The notes: a model not told the origin generated them from the letters alone. Shown: positions 6,978 to 15,516, counted from the stretch's first letter. The stretch: DNA of 34,390 nucleotides from Halolactibacillus miurensis (GCF_900116255.1 NZ_FPAI01000028.1:1-34390); one strand, 5' to 3'. Made by a program: numbers and translations.

Positions 6978-7940
6978 TTAATTGATGTATGCTAACACTT
7001 TGTCTGCTTCAGGTATTGATTCAATGGCGCCAACTTTGGTGCATACAAGCGCTGCGGTCACATTAGCATAAGTAATCATCTCTGTTAATACTGCTTCATT
7101 TTTAATCACTTCAAGCGGTTGAGCATAAGTTGATAACTGAGATAATAATGCGCCAACAAACGCATCTCCTGCCCCCGTTGAATCGATTGCTTCAACTTTA
7201 ATACTGTTGATTACTTTTTTAAAGTCACGCGTAGACACATAAGTCCCTGCCTTACCTAGTGTCACTGTCACGAGAGACACGCCCTCATCATGAAGCCGAT
7301 CAACTGCCTCAGCCATATTATCTTGTTGCGTTAATAACAATAATTCCTCTTCACTTACTTTAACATAATTAGCATAAGGTAAGCAGTGATACACCCACTC
7401 AACAAAAGCTGGTTGATCATTACCCCAAAGATCCGAACGGTAGTTAGGATCAAAGGCGATAAATTGCTGCCTTTGCTGTCCTTTTTTCATCATGTTGATA
7501 TACGTTTTGCGAAAAGGATCCGTTAATAAAGCTGTGGCTGAGCCAAAATGCAACGTATGCATCGAATCAATTAAGGTTTGATCAAGATCCTTTCCCTCTA
7601 ATAATCCATCCGCTCCTCGCATAAATTCAAAATCTCGTTCACCACTTGAATCTAATGATACAAAAGCTAACGTTGTTTTAGCAAGGTTTGTTTTTAATAA
7701 ATGATCTGTTTTTACTTTTGCGGCTGTTAAGGATTGTTCGAGGAAGGTGCCAAAAGCATCTTCCCCTACTTTTCCGACAAAGTACGCCGCACCACCATGT
7801 CTAGCAATAGCCGCCGCCACATTTGCAGGCGCACCGCCTGCTTTTTTCTCAAACGACTTACCTTCCACTAGTGAAACATCTATATCTGTACAAAAAAAGT
7901 CAATCAGTAATTCACCAATACATGCGATATTATTCACCAT
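6978..7940 (-). CDS. scrK: Fructokinase (PfkB family)
   Basis: It phosphorylates fructose released in the cytoplasm, most likely to fructose 6-phosphate. The 320-residue ribokinase-type fold shows the N-terminal substrate motif GGAPANVAAAIARHGG (35-50) and the second signature DSTGAGDAF with catalytic Asp259. NVAAAIARHGG and GEDAFG are typical of bacterial fructokinases. The ATG at 7940 lies 10 bases behind GGGGTGA. It follows the GH32 gene by 10 bases, so free fructose from that enzyme is its obvious substrate. Other PfkB sugar kinases (for example 2-keto-3-deoxygluconate kinase) are less likely in this setting. Confidence 0.92.
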   Translation of the reverse strand: MVNNIACIGELLIDFFCTDIDVSLVEGKSFEKKAGGAPANVAAAIARHGGAAYFVGKVGEDAFGTFLEQSLTAAKVKTDHLLKTNLAKTTLAFVSLDSSGERDFEFMRGADGLLEGKDLDQTLIDSMHTLHFGSATALLTDPFRKTYINMMKKGQQRQQFIAFDPNYRSDLWGNDQPAFVEWVYHCLPYANYVKVSEEELLLLTQQDNMAEAVDRLHDEGVSLVTVTLGKAGTYVSTRDFKKVINSIKVEAIDSTGAGDAFVGALLSQLSTYAQPLEVIKNEAVLTEMITYANVTAALVCTKVGAIESIPEADKVLAYIN

Positions 7941-7950
7941 ACCTTTTCGT

Positions 7951-9408
7951 TCACCCCTTACTCAGTCTCATGACTTTACCTGAAACCAATGACGAACGCT
8001 GATTAACTGATGTTACCATTAAGTCAGAAAAGCGCTCAAGTGGATAGACAAGGCTTGTTAGTGCTGATGTACCACCGTCAACAAATAGTTCAATCGATGA
8101 CCGATCTAACACGATCGATAACTGAACATGTCCCGTATTGATTGGTGCCGTTTGCACTTCTTTGAATAATGGCGAAAAGTCTATTTGTCCTGCTTTACTT
8201 CGGTCAAGTATTAATATTCTATCATGAGCGTCTAGTGTCAACGTTAATTGATCATCTTCTTGTGACTGGAGTGTGATCACAACCTGATCGGCAGCATCCA
8301 GTTGTAACTCTAAATCAATCTGCATCGCTTCTTTAAATGTTGGTACAGTGACGACATCTGTTAAATCACGTGTTGTCATCACTAACTGATCAGTCACATA
8401 GGGTGATAGTTCGCTCACTGGCTCCTGCTTAGCAATCAGTGAGTCGCCTTTATGTGTTAATGATAACACGCGAGGTAGTGTCATTTGACTACGCCAGCCA
8501 CCCGTTGGTACGACATTCGCATAACGCCAATTGCTCATCCATCCTAAGTAAATTCTTCTACCGTCTTCTTCTGGTATATCTGAAAAACTAACACCAGCAT
8601 AATTATCCCGGCCATGGTCAAGCCAGCGAACATTTGTATCAATCGGTGAAAACACTCGGCCGTCAAAGTCCCCAATGAAATATTGCGTTTTTGAACCTAC
8701 ATCAAGTTTGTCATTATCACCGACACTAACAATCATAAGCCACTTCTTATCAGTGGTTCCGTCGATAGGTAGTTCGAATAAATCCGGACATTCCCAGACC
8801 GCTTCTTGATAGCCAACACCTTCACCAAATTCACTTTCAAATCGCCAATCCTTTAAGTCCTTAGATGAATACATCATGACGGTTTGTCCGGTCGCTAAAA
8901 TCATCACCCATTTATTTGTTTCTTCATACCAAAATACTTTAGGATCTCTAAAATCTATTTTTTCTTCACTTATTAAAACGGGATTCTGTTCATATTTTAT
9001 CCACGTCTCTCCTTCATCAAGGCTGTAGGCTAAACTTTGATATTGTTCTGGTGGTTGTTGTTCCCGGTCTAAATGATGGGTGAAAATAGCCACTAAGCCA
9101 TGTCCACCATTAAAAAATCCGGTTGTGTCATGCCAGTCAACAACGATACTTCCTGAGAAAATCATTCCTAGTTCATCAGGGAAAAGAGCAATCGCTCTTT
9201 CTTCCCAATGAACCATATCCTCACTTACCGCGTGTCCCCAGTGCATAGGACCCCAAACGGTGCTATCAGGATTATGTTGAAAGAATAAATGATATTTCCC
9301 TCGATAAAAGACCATGCCGTTCGGGTCATTCATCCAGTTTTCTTTAGGTGCAAAACGAAGCTGTGGTCGATAATTCTTTCTCTGTTTAATTTCTAGCAAG
9401 CTAAACAT
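7951..9408 (-). CDS. Intracellular GH32 beta-fructosidase (levanase/exo-inulinase-like, or sucrose hydrolase)
   Basis: GH32 enzymes release terminal fructose from sucrose, inulin or levan. The five-bladed propeller comes first, with the nucleophile in NWMNDPNG (Asp28), the transition-state Asp in FRDP (Asp155) and the acid/base Glu in ECPD (Glu206); a beta-sandwich fills residues about 340-485. The segment IFSGSIVVDWHDTTGFF and the fold length resemble levanase/exo-inulinase more than sucrose-6-phosphate hydrolase. There is no signal peptide, so hydrolysis happens after import. ABC import gives unphosphorylated sugar, which also argues against a sucrose-6-P substrate. The ATG at 9408 touches its GAGAGG site. 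A TTG three codons on (9399) would have a better 9-base gap, so the start is uncertain. Confidence 0.92.
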   Translation of the reverse strand: MFSLLEIKQRKNYRPQLRFAPKENWMNDPNGMVFYRGKYHLFFQHNPDSTVWGPMHWGHAVSEDMVHWEERAIALFPDELGMIFSGSIVVDWHDTTGFFNGGHGLVAIFTHHLDREQQPPEQYQSLAYSLDEGETWIKYEQNPVLISEEKIDFRDPKVFWYEETNKWVMILATGQTVMMYSSKDLKDWRFESEFGEGVGYQEAVWECPDLFELPIDGTTDKKWLMIVSVGDNDKLDVGSKTQYFIGDFDGRVFSPIDTNVRWLDHGRDNYAGVSFSDIPEEDGRRIYLGWMSNWRYANVVPTGGWRSQMTLPRVLSLTHKGDSLIAKQEPVSELSPYVTDQLVMTTRDLTDVVTVPTFKEAMQIDLELQLDAADQVVITLQSQEDDQLTLTLDAHDRILILDRSKAGQIDFSPLFKEVQTAPINTGHVQLSIVLDRSSIELFVDGGTSALTSLVYPLERFSDLMVTSVNQRSSLVSGKVMRLSKG

Positions 9409-9421
9409 CCTCTCTATTTTA

Positions 9422-11017
9422 TTATTGCGATCGATCGTATCCTTCTTGTTTAATTTCTAACCATTCTTGCACATTTAATCGTTCTAATTCTGCAAGGTAA
9501 GCATCCCATTCTTCATCCGCTTTCCCGTTCGTAATCCATTCCGCTTTAATGCGGTGAATATATGGAATGAGATCTGCTTCAATCGTTGATATACGATCTA
9601 ATTCATCTTCATCAAAAAACACTTTTGGATAGATATTTTCAGCACTCATGTGCGGTACCATCACGTCATTCATTAAATCAAGTCGCCAAGCAGCATCATC
9701 TGGCATAGTTGTATCTTTACCATAGTAACTATCTAAAATAGCAAGCGGCCCGCCTATCGATGTTTTCTCTCTTAATTCTACTGGCGCCGCTCCGTCTAAC
9801 GGCAAGTGACGTAACATATCTGCGGCTTCATCATATTCAAAGATATTTTGAAGTTCATCATCACCATAGGTTCCCCAGTTGTTTTGAACGGATTGTTTCG
9901 GTGCATAAAGCTGATCAATCCATTTGGCCGTAAGTTCTAAATTCTCGTTAGCGCTCGTAATAACCATACGTGAACGATCAAATCCCATCCCATTTGTCCG
10001 CGCAACATTCACTGTTCCGTCAGGTCCAGCAAGTGGATTCATTAAGTCATAATTATCACCCATACCGGTAATATTTCCTTTATCCCACGTAAAGTACATA
10101 CCGTAGCGACCTTCTTGTCCTTTTGCGACGTAAGTTGGCCAATCATGTTCAAATGCTTCGATATCAATTAATTGTTCTTCATACAATTCATTCATAAAAT
10201 TAATCGCATCTTTATAGCCATCTTGCATAGATGTTAGTAGCACTTCACCGTCATCTGTCACAACGGTATGATCCCAGTTGTCACCAAGGCCAAATGAAGC
10301 AAATAAGAAGCCTGGGTCTTGCCCGCCGTCATTAATAATAAATGACATTGGAATTGTTTGACCATCACCTGCAGGGTCGTTGTCTCTAAAAGCAATCAAT
10401 ACTTCTTTTAACTCCTCAGTTGTCTGGGGCATGTCTAACCCTAACTCTTCGATCCATTGAACATTTATCCAAGGGAAATTATCAACTGAGTGAATACTTC
10501 CTTTCCCTTCACCAAGTTCTTCAATCCAAGGGAAGGAATAAATATTACCATCAGGTGCAGTCATCATCGCCTCATATTCTGGCGCTTTCTCTAATACCGC
10601 TTGTAAATTCGGCATATACTGATCAATCAAGTCATTTAATGGAATAATCGCGCCGTCATTGGCGTAGTTTAATAATTCATAATCACTAAAAGCGGCGTTC
10701 ATGATTGCATCTGGCATGTCACCAGTTGCTAGGGCAAGGTTTCTTCTTTCACCAAACGTGTCACCGGTAAAGTTTAACCAATCAACATGGACACCTGTTT
10801 CTTCTTCTAAACGTTGGAAAATTAATTTATCATTAGGGTCCTCAGGTGCTAACGTTGAGCTTGATGTCATAAACTTTAATGTGACATCCTCTTCCTCTAA
10901 AGGAAACTCTATATTTTCTAATTCATAATCATCAGAATGCGCTTGTTCATTACCTCCACCACAAGCTGTTAAAACAAGACTTAACATAACGAGTAATAAT
11001 CCCATCACTTTTTTCAT
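9422..11017 (-). CDS. Sugar ABC transporter binding lipoprotein (LplA-like)
   Basis: This is the extracellular solute-binding component of a CUT1 importer. From the chosen ATG the 531-residue protein begins MKKVMGLLLVMLSLVLTACGGG, a lipoprotein signal with lipobox LTAC and lipidated Cys19. The mature part is a large acidic family-1-like binding protein with an aromatic-rich cleft (NFPWINVQWIEELG, WRLDLMND) and the size usual for LplA/YtcQ proteins, larger than MalE-type proteins. A GTG five codons upstream (11032) has no ribosome binding site, whereas ATG 11017 sits behind GGGGG. It lies between the permease and GH32 genes, so fructo-oligosaccharides or levan/inulin fragments are the likely ligand. 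Confidence 0.9.
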   Translation of the reverse strand: MKKVMGLLLVMLSLVLTACGGGNEQAHSDDYELENIEFPLEEEDVTLKFMTSSSTLAPEDPNDKLIFQRLEEETGVHVDWLNFTGDTFGERRNLALATGDMPDAIMNAAFSDYELLNYANDGAIIPLNDLIDQYMPNLQAVLEKAPEYEAMMTAPDGNIYSFPWIEELGEGKGSIHSVDNFPWINVQWIEELGLDMPQTTEELKEVLIAFRDNDPAGDGQTIPMSFIINDGGQDPGFLFASFGLGDNWDHTVVTDDGEVLLTSMQDGYKDAINFMNELYEEQLIDIEAFEHDWPTYVAKGQEGRYGMYFTWDKGNITGMGDNYDLMNPLAGPDGTVNVARTNGMGFDRSRMVITSANENLELTAKWIDQLYAPKQSVQNNWGTYGDDELQNIFEYDEAADMLRHLPLDGAAPVELREKTSIGGPLAILDSYYGKDTTMPDDAAWRLDLMNDVMVPHMSAENIYPKVFFDEDELDRISTIEADLIPYIHRIKAEWITNGKADEEWDAYLAELERLNVQEWLEIKQEGYDRSQ

Positions 11018-11033
11018 TTTTATAACCCCCACT

Positions 11034-11927
11034 TTATTTTAGTGAACCTACCATAACACCTTTTTCGAAATACTTTTGGAAAAACGGATACATGACCATG
11101 AGCGGTAAACTTGCGACAACAATCGATGAGTACTTAATCATTTCAGCAATTCTTTGCATTTCAGCGCGTGCTAATTGATCGGCAATCATACCCGGCGGTA
11201 CTTCGTTTTGGACTAATATTTCGCGAAGTACTAACTGTAATGGATAGAGCGATTGATCATCCAAATAAATCATCGCATTGAAATATGAATTCCATTGACC
11301 AATAAAAGCAAACAACGCAATGACGAAAATAATTGGTTTTGATAGTGGTAAAATGACACTTAAAAATATCTTCAAGTCACTTGCACCATCAATTTGCGCT
11401 GCTTCTTTTAATTCGTTTGGCACCCCCTTAAAGAATGTTCGTGTAAGAATAATATTCCAGACGCCAACGGCTCCCGGCAAAATAATCGCCCAAGGGGTGT
11501 TTAACATCCCTAAGTTTCGGACAACGAGATAGGTTGGAATCATGCCACCATTAAAGAACATCGCGAATAAAAAGAAGATCGTAATGACTTTTTTACCTAC
11601 GAGTGTTTCAACTGATAAAGAATAACCAGCCAAAACAGTGAAGACTACCGCAACAAACGTAAAACCAGACGCATAAAAGACTGAGTTTAAAAATCCTCTT
11701 ACGATTGAACCGTCTTCAAAAATTCTGCGGTATCCATCTAACGTCCAGTGATCTGGATTGAATGAAATTCCTTGATTGAGTAGGATATTTGGTTTTAAGA
11801 ACGACCCTATTAAGACATAGGCAATGGGAACAATAACAGCTAGAACAATTAACACGAGCAATACCTTATTGACGAATAAAATCAGTCGATCAACAGGTGA
11901 ATTATTTATTAAAGAATGACGTGCCAT
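11034..11927 (-). CDS. Carbohydrate ABC transporter permease (YtcP/LplC-like)
   Basis: A 297-residue inner-membrane subunit of a CUT1 importer with six predicted membrane helices. The cytoplasmic EAA loop reads ELKEAAQIDGASDLKIFLSVILPLSKP (about residues 166-192), the contact site for the ATPase. The N-terminal LIGSFLKPNILLNQGISFNPDHWTLDGYRRIF and the C-terminal FFQKYFEKGVMVGSLK are hallmarks of the LplC/YtcP branch. It follows the LplB-like gene by 18 bases and precedes the binding protein by 16. Confidence 0.92.
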   Translation of the reverse strand: MARHSLINNSPVDRLILFVNKVLLVLIVLAVIVPIAYVLIGSFLKPNILLNQGISFNPDHWTLDGYRRIFEDGSIVRGFLNSVFYASGFTFVAVVFTVLAGYSLSVETLVGKKVITIFFLFAMFFNGGMIPTYLVVRNLGMLNTPWAIILPGAVGVWNIILTRTFFKGVPNELKEAAQIDGASDLKIFLSVILPLSKPIIFVIALFAFIGQWNSYFNAMIYLDDQSLYPLQLVLREILVQNEVPPGMIADQLARAEMQRIAEMIKYSSIVVASLPLMVMYPFFQKYFEKGVMVGSLK

Positions 11928-11945
11928 ACAATCAACCTCCTTGTT

Positions 11946-12899
11946 TTAGTAAAGTGTTTCTCCATTTAATCTTTTTACAACAGTATTCGCAATGACGAGT
12001 AAGATCAGACCAATAACTGTATTAAATAGTCCAACAGCGGCACCAAACGACCAGTCACCAGCTAATAACCCACGTTTATAGACATACGTATCAATAATTT
12101 CTGATGCCGGTATATTCATATCTGTTTGTAAAAGATATGCTTTTTCAAATCCAACACCCATAATGCCACCAATCGCTAAGATGAATAATACCGCCATGAT
12201 TGGTTTAATCACTTGCACATCAATGTGCCAAATCCGTTGAAGTAACGATGCCCCGTCAAGTGTTGCGGCGTCATGTAATTGTGGATCAGCATTTGACAAT
12301 GCGGCGACATAGACGATAGATGAAAAGCCCGCTCCTTGCCATATACCAGAAGTAATAAAGATAGTTCTAAAATAAGCAGGATCAGATAAAAATGATACCG
12401 GGTTACCAGTAAACTGCGTAATCAAAGCATTAATTGGACCTGCCGGTGATAAGAAAATAAATAGCATACCAACAATAACAACGGTTGAAATAAAGTGTGG
12501 TGCATAAATAACTAACTGAATATTTTTCTTAATATTCATCCGTCGTACTTGATTCAGCATAAGCGCCAGAATAATCGGTACTGGAAAACCAATAATTAAG
12601 CCGTAGACACTTAATTTAATCGTATTCATAAAAATTCTAATAAAGTTAGGTGATGTGAGAAAACTTCTAAAGTGATCTAACCCTACCCAGTCACTTCCGA
12701 AGATCCCTTTCGTTACACTAAAGTCTTGAAAAGCAATTAACACCCCATACATCGGAATATAATTAAATATAAAAACTAACAATACAGCTGGAAGTAAAAA
12801 TAGATAAAGAACATAATTCTTTTTAATATAAGCCCATTTCGATTCTTTTTTATCGATGCGGCTTTTCCCACCTTTTCCTCTGCTTGGCTTTTGTTTCAT
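11946..12899 (-). CDS. Carbohydrate ABC transporter permease (LplB-like)
   Basis: The partner permease of the same importer. The N-terminus is strongly basic and cytoplasmic, then FLLPAVLLVFIFNYIPMYGVLIAFQDF opens the first of about six helices. The EAA loop is HDAATLDGASLLQRIWHIDVQVIKP. It is the first gene of the operon, about 100 bases after the promoter. The frame also has a GTG at 12911, but that lies almost on the GGGAG site; ATG 12899 has a long 13-base gap. Either could be used. No ATP-binding gene follows, as is common for this transporter class, which borrows a shared MsmX-type ATPase. Confidence 0.92.
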   Translation of the reverse strand: MKQKPSRGKGGKSRIDKKESKWAYIKKNYVLYLFLLPAVLLVFIFNYIPMYGVLIAFQDFSVTKGIFGSDWVGLDHFRSFLTSPNFIRIFMNTIKLSVYGLIIGFPVPIILALMLNQVRRMNIKKNIQLVIYAPHFISTVVIVGMLFIFLSPAGPINALITQFTGNPVSFLSDPAYFRTIFITSGIWQGAGFSSIVYVAALSNADPQLHDAATLDGASLLQRIWHIDVQVIKPIMAVLFILAIGGIMGVGFEKAYLLQTDMNIPASEIIDTYVYKRGLLAGDWSFGAAVGLFNTVIGLILLVIANTVVKRLNGETLY

Positions 12900-12950
12900 A
12901 ACGTTTAACACTCTCCCTTTACTTAGTATGCGCTTACAATAGAAGGCGAT

Positions 12951-12976
12951 TAATATGTCAACCGGTTGACATATTA
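12951..12976. promoter_or_regulatory. Operator O1: 26-bp perfect palindrome
   Basis: The core ATGTCAACCGGTTGACAT (12955-12972) extends by four matching bases on each side to a 26-bp perfect palindrome. A central CG inside a palindrome is typical of LacI-family operators. It lies downstream of the operon start site, where a bound repressor would act as a roadblock. The adjacent lacI gene product is the likely ligand. Confidence 0.85.
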
Positions 12977-13005
12977 CGTAATAAAAACTTGAAATTTATA
13001 TCTTG

Positions 13006-13034
13006 ATTATAATGACCGCAAGAAAGAATGTCAA
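13006..13034 (-). promoter_or_regulatory. Consensus sigma-A promoter of the fructan operon
   Basis: On the minus strand TTGACA (13034-13029) and TATAAT (13011-13006) are separated by exactly 17 bases, a full consensus match. The -35 hexamer is part of operator O2, so repressor and RNA polymerase cannot bind together. Expected start is near 12999. Confidence 0.9.
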
Positions 13035-13045
13035 CCGGTTGACAT
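13028..13045. promoter_or_regulatory. Operator O2: 18-bp palindrome overlapping the -35
   Basis: A second exact copy of ATGTCAACCGGTTGACAT, centred 73 bp from O1, which is close to seven helical turns. The distance and phase would allow one LacI tetramer, or two dimers in cooperation, to bind both sites. Confidence 0.85.
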
Positions 13046-13060
13046 AAAATAATTTTAAAA

Positions 13061-13100
13061 AACAACATAGTTTAATAATTGAGGGAACTATGTTGTTTTT
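13061..13100. terminator. Terminator at the lacI 3' end
   Basis: AACAACATAGTT (13061-13072) and AACTATGTTGTT (13086-13097) are perfect inverted repeats flanked by A- and T-runs, so the stem can terminate in both directions. The right arm overlaps the last codons and the TAG stop of lacI. It isolates the regulator from the operon that follows. Confidence 0.82.
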
Positions 13101-14050
13101 CCTTTAATCAATTCTACTGGTAATGTCACATTTTTAACTTCAAAGTTATCTGATTGATTGATTTGTTCCATCAGTATTTCTACAGATACTCGTGCAATTT
13201 CTTCAATCGGTTGTTGAATCGTTGATAAATCCGGCAATAACATGCGAACCGCCTCAGCCCCATCATAACCAATGACTTTTAAATCTTCTGGTACACGGAT
13301 TCCTCTATTCTTTGCCTCATTTATAACCTTCGAAGCAATCATATCATCACTAGCAAAGACAGCTTCTAGATCAAGGTTCTCATTAAACAAGTCTTCTAAG
13401 TAAGTATCTGAGATTTCATACGTTCTGTAAGGAAGGTTATTCTTTTTCATCGTATCTTCATAGGCATCTCTTCGCAGGTTTGCGGGGGTTTCTAATTCTC
13501 TTGGCCCATTAATATGAATGATTTTTTTACATCCTCGATCAATTAAATGTTGTGTTGCCAGTTCACCACCACGATAGTTATCACTAGAGACAACAGGAAT
13601 GTGATCGGCTAAAATACGATCAAAACTGACGATAGGCATGCGCGATTTTTTATATAAATCAATGCCACGATTGTGTGCACCTGCAATAATGCCATCAACT
13701 TGGTGTCGTTGAAGCATCTCTAAGTATGCACGTTCCTTATCTTCACGCCCGCCACTATTACAAAGCAATACTTTATACCCTAGCGATTCACAAACATTTT
13801 CTAAATGATAGATTAACTGTCCATAAAACGGATTACTCGTTGTTGGAAAGATCACACCAACGATAAAGGTTTTATTAATGAATAACGATCGCGCAATCTC
13901 ATTCGGGTAATAATTAAGTTCTTCCATCGCAGCGTACACTTTTTTACGTGTTTTTTCACCAATATATCCTCGGTCGTTGAGCACACGCGACACGGTTGTT
14001 GGTGATACTTCAGCCAATTTTGCTACATCGGCCAATTTCGGTTTTTTCAT
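13088..14050 (-). CDS. LacI-family transcriptional regulator of the fructan operon
   Basis: A 320-residue repressor. The N-terminal helix-turn-helix and hinge read KLADVAKLAEVSPTTVSRVLN followed by NYYPNEIARSL (about residues 5-57). A periplasmic-binding-protein-like effector domain follows, with VIFPTTSNPFYGQLI and VVSSDNYRGGELATQHLI typical of sugar-responsive members. The ORF could be read from 14098, but the ATG at 14050 has a good GGAG at 7 bases and starts exactly where family members do. It is transcribed in the same direction as the operon, ends in its own terminator, and is followed by two identical palindromes flanking the operon promoter. The effector is probably fructose, sucrose or a derivative; this is inferred from context. 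Confidence 0.93.
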   Translation of the reverse strand: MKKPKLADVAKLAEVSPTTVSRVLNDRGYIGEKTRKKVYAAMEELNYYPNEIARSLFINKTFIVGVIFPTTSNPFYGQLIYHLENVCESLGYKVLLCNSGGREDKERAYLEMLQRHQVDGIIAGAHNRGIDLYKKSRMPIVSFDRILADHIPVVSSDNYRGGELATQHLIDRGCKKIIHINGPRELETPANLRRDAYEDTMKKNNLPYRTYEISDTYLEDLFNENLDLEAVFASDDMIASKVINEAKNRGIRVPEDLKVIGYDGAEAVRMLLPDLSTIQQPIEEIARVSVEILMEQINQSDNFEVKNVTLPVELIKGKTT

Positions 14051-14096
14051 GACAAATCTCCTATACCTTTTAGTAATGAAACAATCGCATAGTCTC

Positions 14097-14124
14097 ATTG
14101 TAAATTAAATTAATTTTTTTGCAA
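14097..14124 (-). promoter_or_regulatory. Candidate lacI promoter
   Basis: Minus-strand TTGCAA (14124-14119), 16-base spacer, TACAAT (14102-14097), about 45 bases before the preferred start. No copy of the operator palindrome is near, so autoregulation is not evident. Confidence 0.5.
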
Positions 14125-14177
14125 ATATATTAACCATCATTTTTCCAAAATGAGTCTATCTTTCTTCTTTCTGCACT

Positions 14178-14212
14178 AAAAAACCTAACGTCTCATTTAA
14201 CGTTAGGTTTTT
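14178..14212 (-). terminator. Terminator of the flavodoxin gene
   Basis: AACCTAACGT (14182-14191) and ACGTTAGGTT (14200-14209) form a perfect stem with an 8-base loop, bordered by A- and T-runs on both sides, so it is probably bidirectional. It begins 11 bases after the flavodoxin stop. Confidence 0.88.
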
Positions 14213-14222
14213 GATTAGCACT

Positions 14223-14666
14223 TTACTTCGACGCTAGTACATCATCAACCATCGCCCGAGTATGCTTCAGATCTTCTTCGTCTGGATCTAAGTCAACTTT
14301 AACGAGTTCACCGTAAACTGTAGCACCGACAGACTCAAAACGTTCTTTAAATTGATCAAGCGCGACGCCGTATAACGGATAAAAAGAATCACATGAACCG
14401 AATAAGCCAATGCGTTTACCTGATAAATCCTCATCTTCAACCTCATCATAAAAATCCATCAACTCAAACGGTAAATCCCCGTCACCGTACGTGTAACTAC
14501 CAAAGAAAATCACATCGTAATCGGCTAAATCGAAGGCATAAAACTCATCACTTGGAATATGGAAGGTACTATGTTCGAGATTTTTCTCGTCTAAGTAACG
14601 CTTTATTTCATCAGCAATACACTCCGTATTACCTGTCATACTTGCATAAGCTACTGCTATTTTCAT
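14223..14666 (-). CDS. Flavodoxin
   Basis: A 147-residue short-chain flavodoxin, an FMN electron carrier that replaces ferredoxin when iron is scarce. The phosphate-binding loop SMTGNTE is at residues 9-15, and FFGSYTYGDGDLPFELMDFYDEVE and GLFGSCDSFYPLYGVALDQF carry the isoalloxazine-binding 50s and 90s loops. The protein is very acidic, as expected. It resembles Bacillus YkuN/YkuP. The gene is monocistronic. Its promoter carries a Fur-box-like sequence, which fits iron control. In this organism a possible partner is pyruvate formate-lyase activating enzyme, encoded at 20309-21061, since such enzymes can take electrons from flavodoxin; that link is inferred. Confidence 0.93.
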   Translation of the reverse strand: MKIAVAYASMTGNTECIADEIKRYLDEKNLEHSTFHIPSDEFYAFDLADYDVIFFGSYTYGDGDLPFELMDFYDEVEDEDLSGKRIGLFGSCDSFYPLYGVALDQFKERFESVGATVYGELVKVDLDPDEEDLKHTRAMVDDVLASK

Positions 14667-14685
14667 AAATATTCACCTCATCATT

Positions 14686-14714
14686 ATCATAGTGATAATG
14701 ATTTTCACTGTCAA
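14686..14714 (-). promoter_or_regulatory. Flavodoxin promoter, sigma-A
   Basis: Minus-strand TTGACA (14714-14709), 17-base spacer, TATGAT (14691-14686). The -35 begins immediately after the proC stop codon. The spacer and -10 are covered by the Fur-like site. Confidence 0.82.
14694..14712. promoter_or_regulatory. Fur-box-like operator
   Basis: GATAATGATTTTCACTGTC matches the 19-bp Fur consensus GATAATGATAATCATTATC at 15 of 19 positions. It also overlaps an outward palindrome (ATCATTATCA..TGATAATGAT, about 14680-14702) made of the same half-site. The position across the promoter predicts repression by iron-loaded Fur. Confidence 0.65.
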
Positions 14715-14715
14715 G

Positions 14716-15516
14716 TTATTCTTCGTCACCAGAAGCAAAATCAACGCACTTCCGAATTGCCTCTTGAATCATCTGATCAAAGTTATGTTCATCTAATACT
14801 TGTAAGCCTTTTTCCGTCACACCACCTGGTGTCGCCACTTCATCCATTAAGTCTTGTGGACATTTTAAATCAGACGTTAACATTTCTGATGCCCCTTTGA
14901 CCATTTGCGCCACGAGCTGTTTAGCCACAACTTCTGTTACACCAGCTTTTTGCACCTCTTTAATTAACACATCCGCAAACCGGTAGACAAAGGCCGGACC
15001 ACTCCCGGTAATCGGTGTAATTTGATGCACTTGTTGCTCGGTTAATTTTTTAAACTGACCGATACTAAACAGGATTTTTTCAATATAATATTCATGTTCA
15101 TCTGTCACATGATGCCCTAAAGTAAAGAGCGTCATCGACTCTGCTTTTGATGCTGCCGTATTTGGCATGAGCCAGCTGACAGGTGTCCCTTCTGGTAAAT
15201 GTGATTCAAGATATTTTACATCAATCCCTGCCGCAACCGTAAGCACGAGTTGACCATCAATAACGTCACTGAGTGACGCTAATACTTCTTCATGCGCTTC
15301 AGGTGGAACGGCTAAAATAATAATATCTTGGTCTGAGACGTGATTTTGCCACTGATTAGTCGTTCTCACACCAAAGCGTGCTTCCACTTCTTCTAATCGT
15401 TCACTGTTTCCATTATTTCCAACCAAGATTTCACTAAAATCTGCATGTTTTAAACCATCAATGATCGCTTGCGCCATACGTCCGGCACCAATCATTAAAA
15501 TCTTTTCTTTTGACAT
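14716..15516 (-). CDS. proC: Pyrroline-5-carboxylate reductase
   Basis: It catalyses the last step of proline synthesis, NAD(P)H-dependent reduction of pyrroline-5-carboxylate. The 266-residue protein starts with the Rossmann motif MIGAGRMAQAII (6-17), and the C-terminal helical domain carries the family block ITGSGPAFVYRFADVLIKE and DEVATPGGVTEKGLQVL. Length is normal. It is monocistronic behind a promoter near 15618-15646; proline made here may also serve osmoprotection, but the sequence does not show that. Confidence 0.95.
   Translation of the reverse strand: MSKEKILMIGAGRMAQAIIDGLKHADFSEILVGNNGNSERLEEVEARFGVRTTNQWQNHVSDQDIIILAVPPEAHEEVLASLSDVIDGQLVLTVAAGIDVKYLESHLPEGTPVSWLMPNTAASKAESMTLFTLGHHVTDEHEYYIEKILFSIGQFKKLTEQQVHQITPITGSGPAFVYRFADVLIKEVQKAGVTEVVAKQLVAQMVKGASEMLTSDLKCPQDLMDEVATPGGVTEKGLQVLDEHNFDQMIQEAIRKCVDFASGDEE

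Noticed and set aside
7747-7983. Plus-strand ORFs opposite the sugar kinase, GH32 and binding-protein genes
   Set aside because: They have low-complexity, family-free sequence and mirror strongly supported minus-strand genes.
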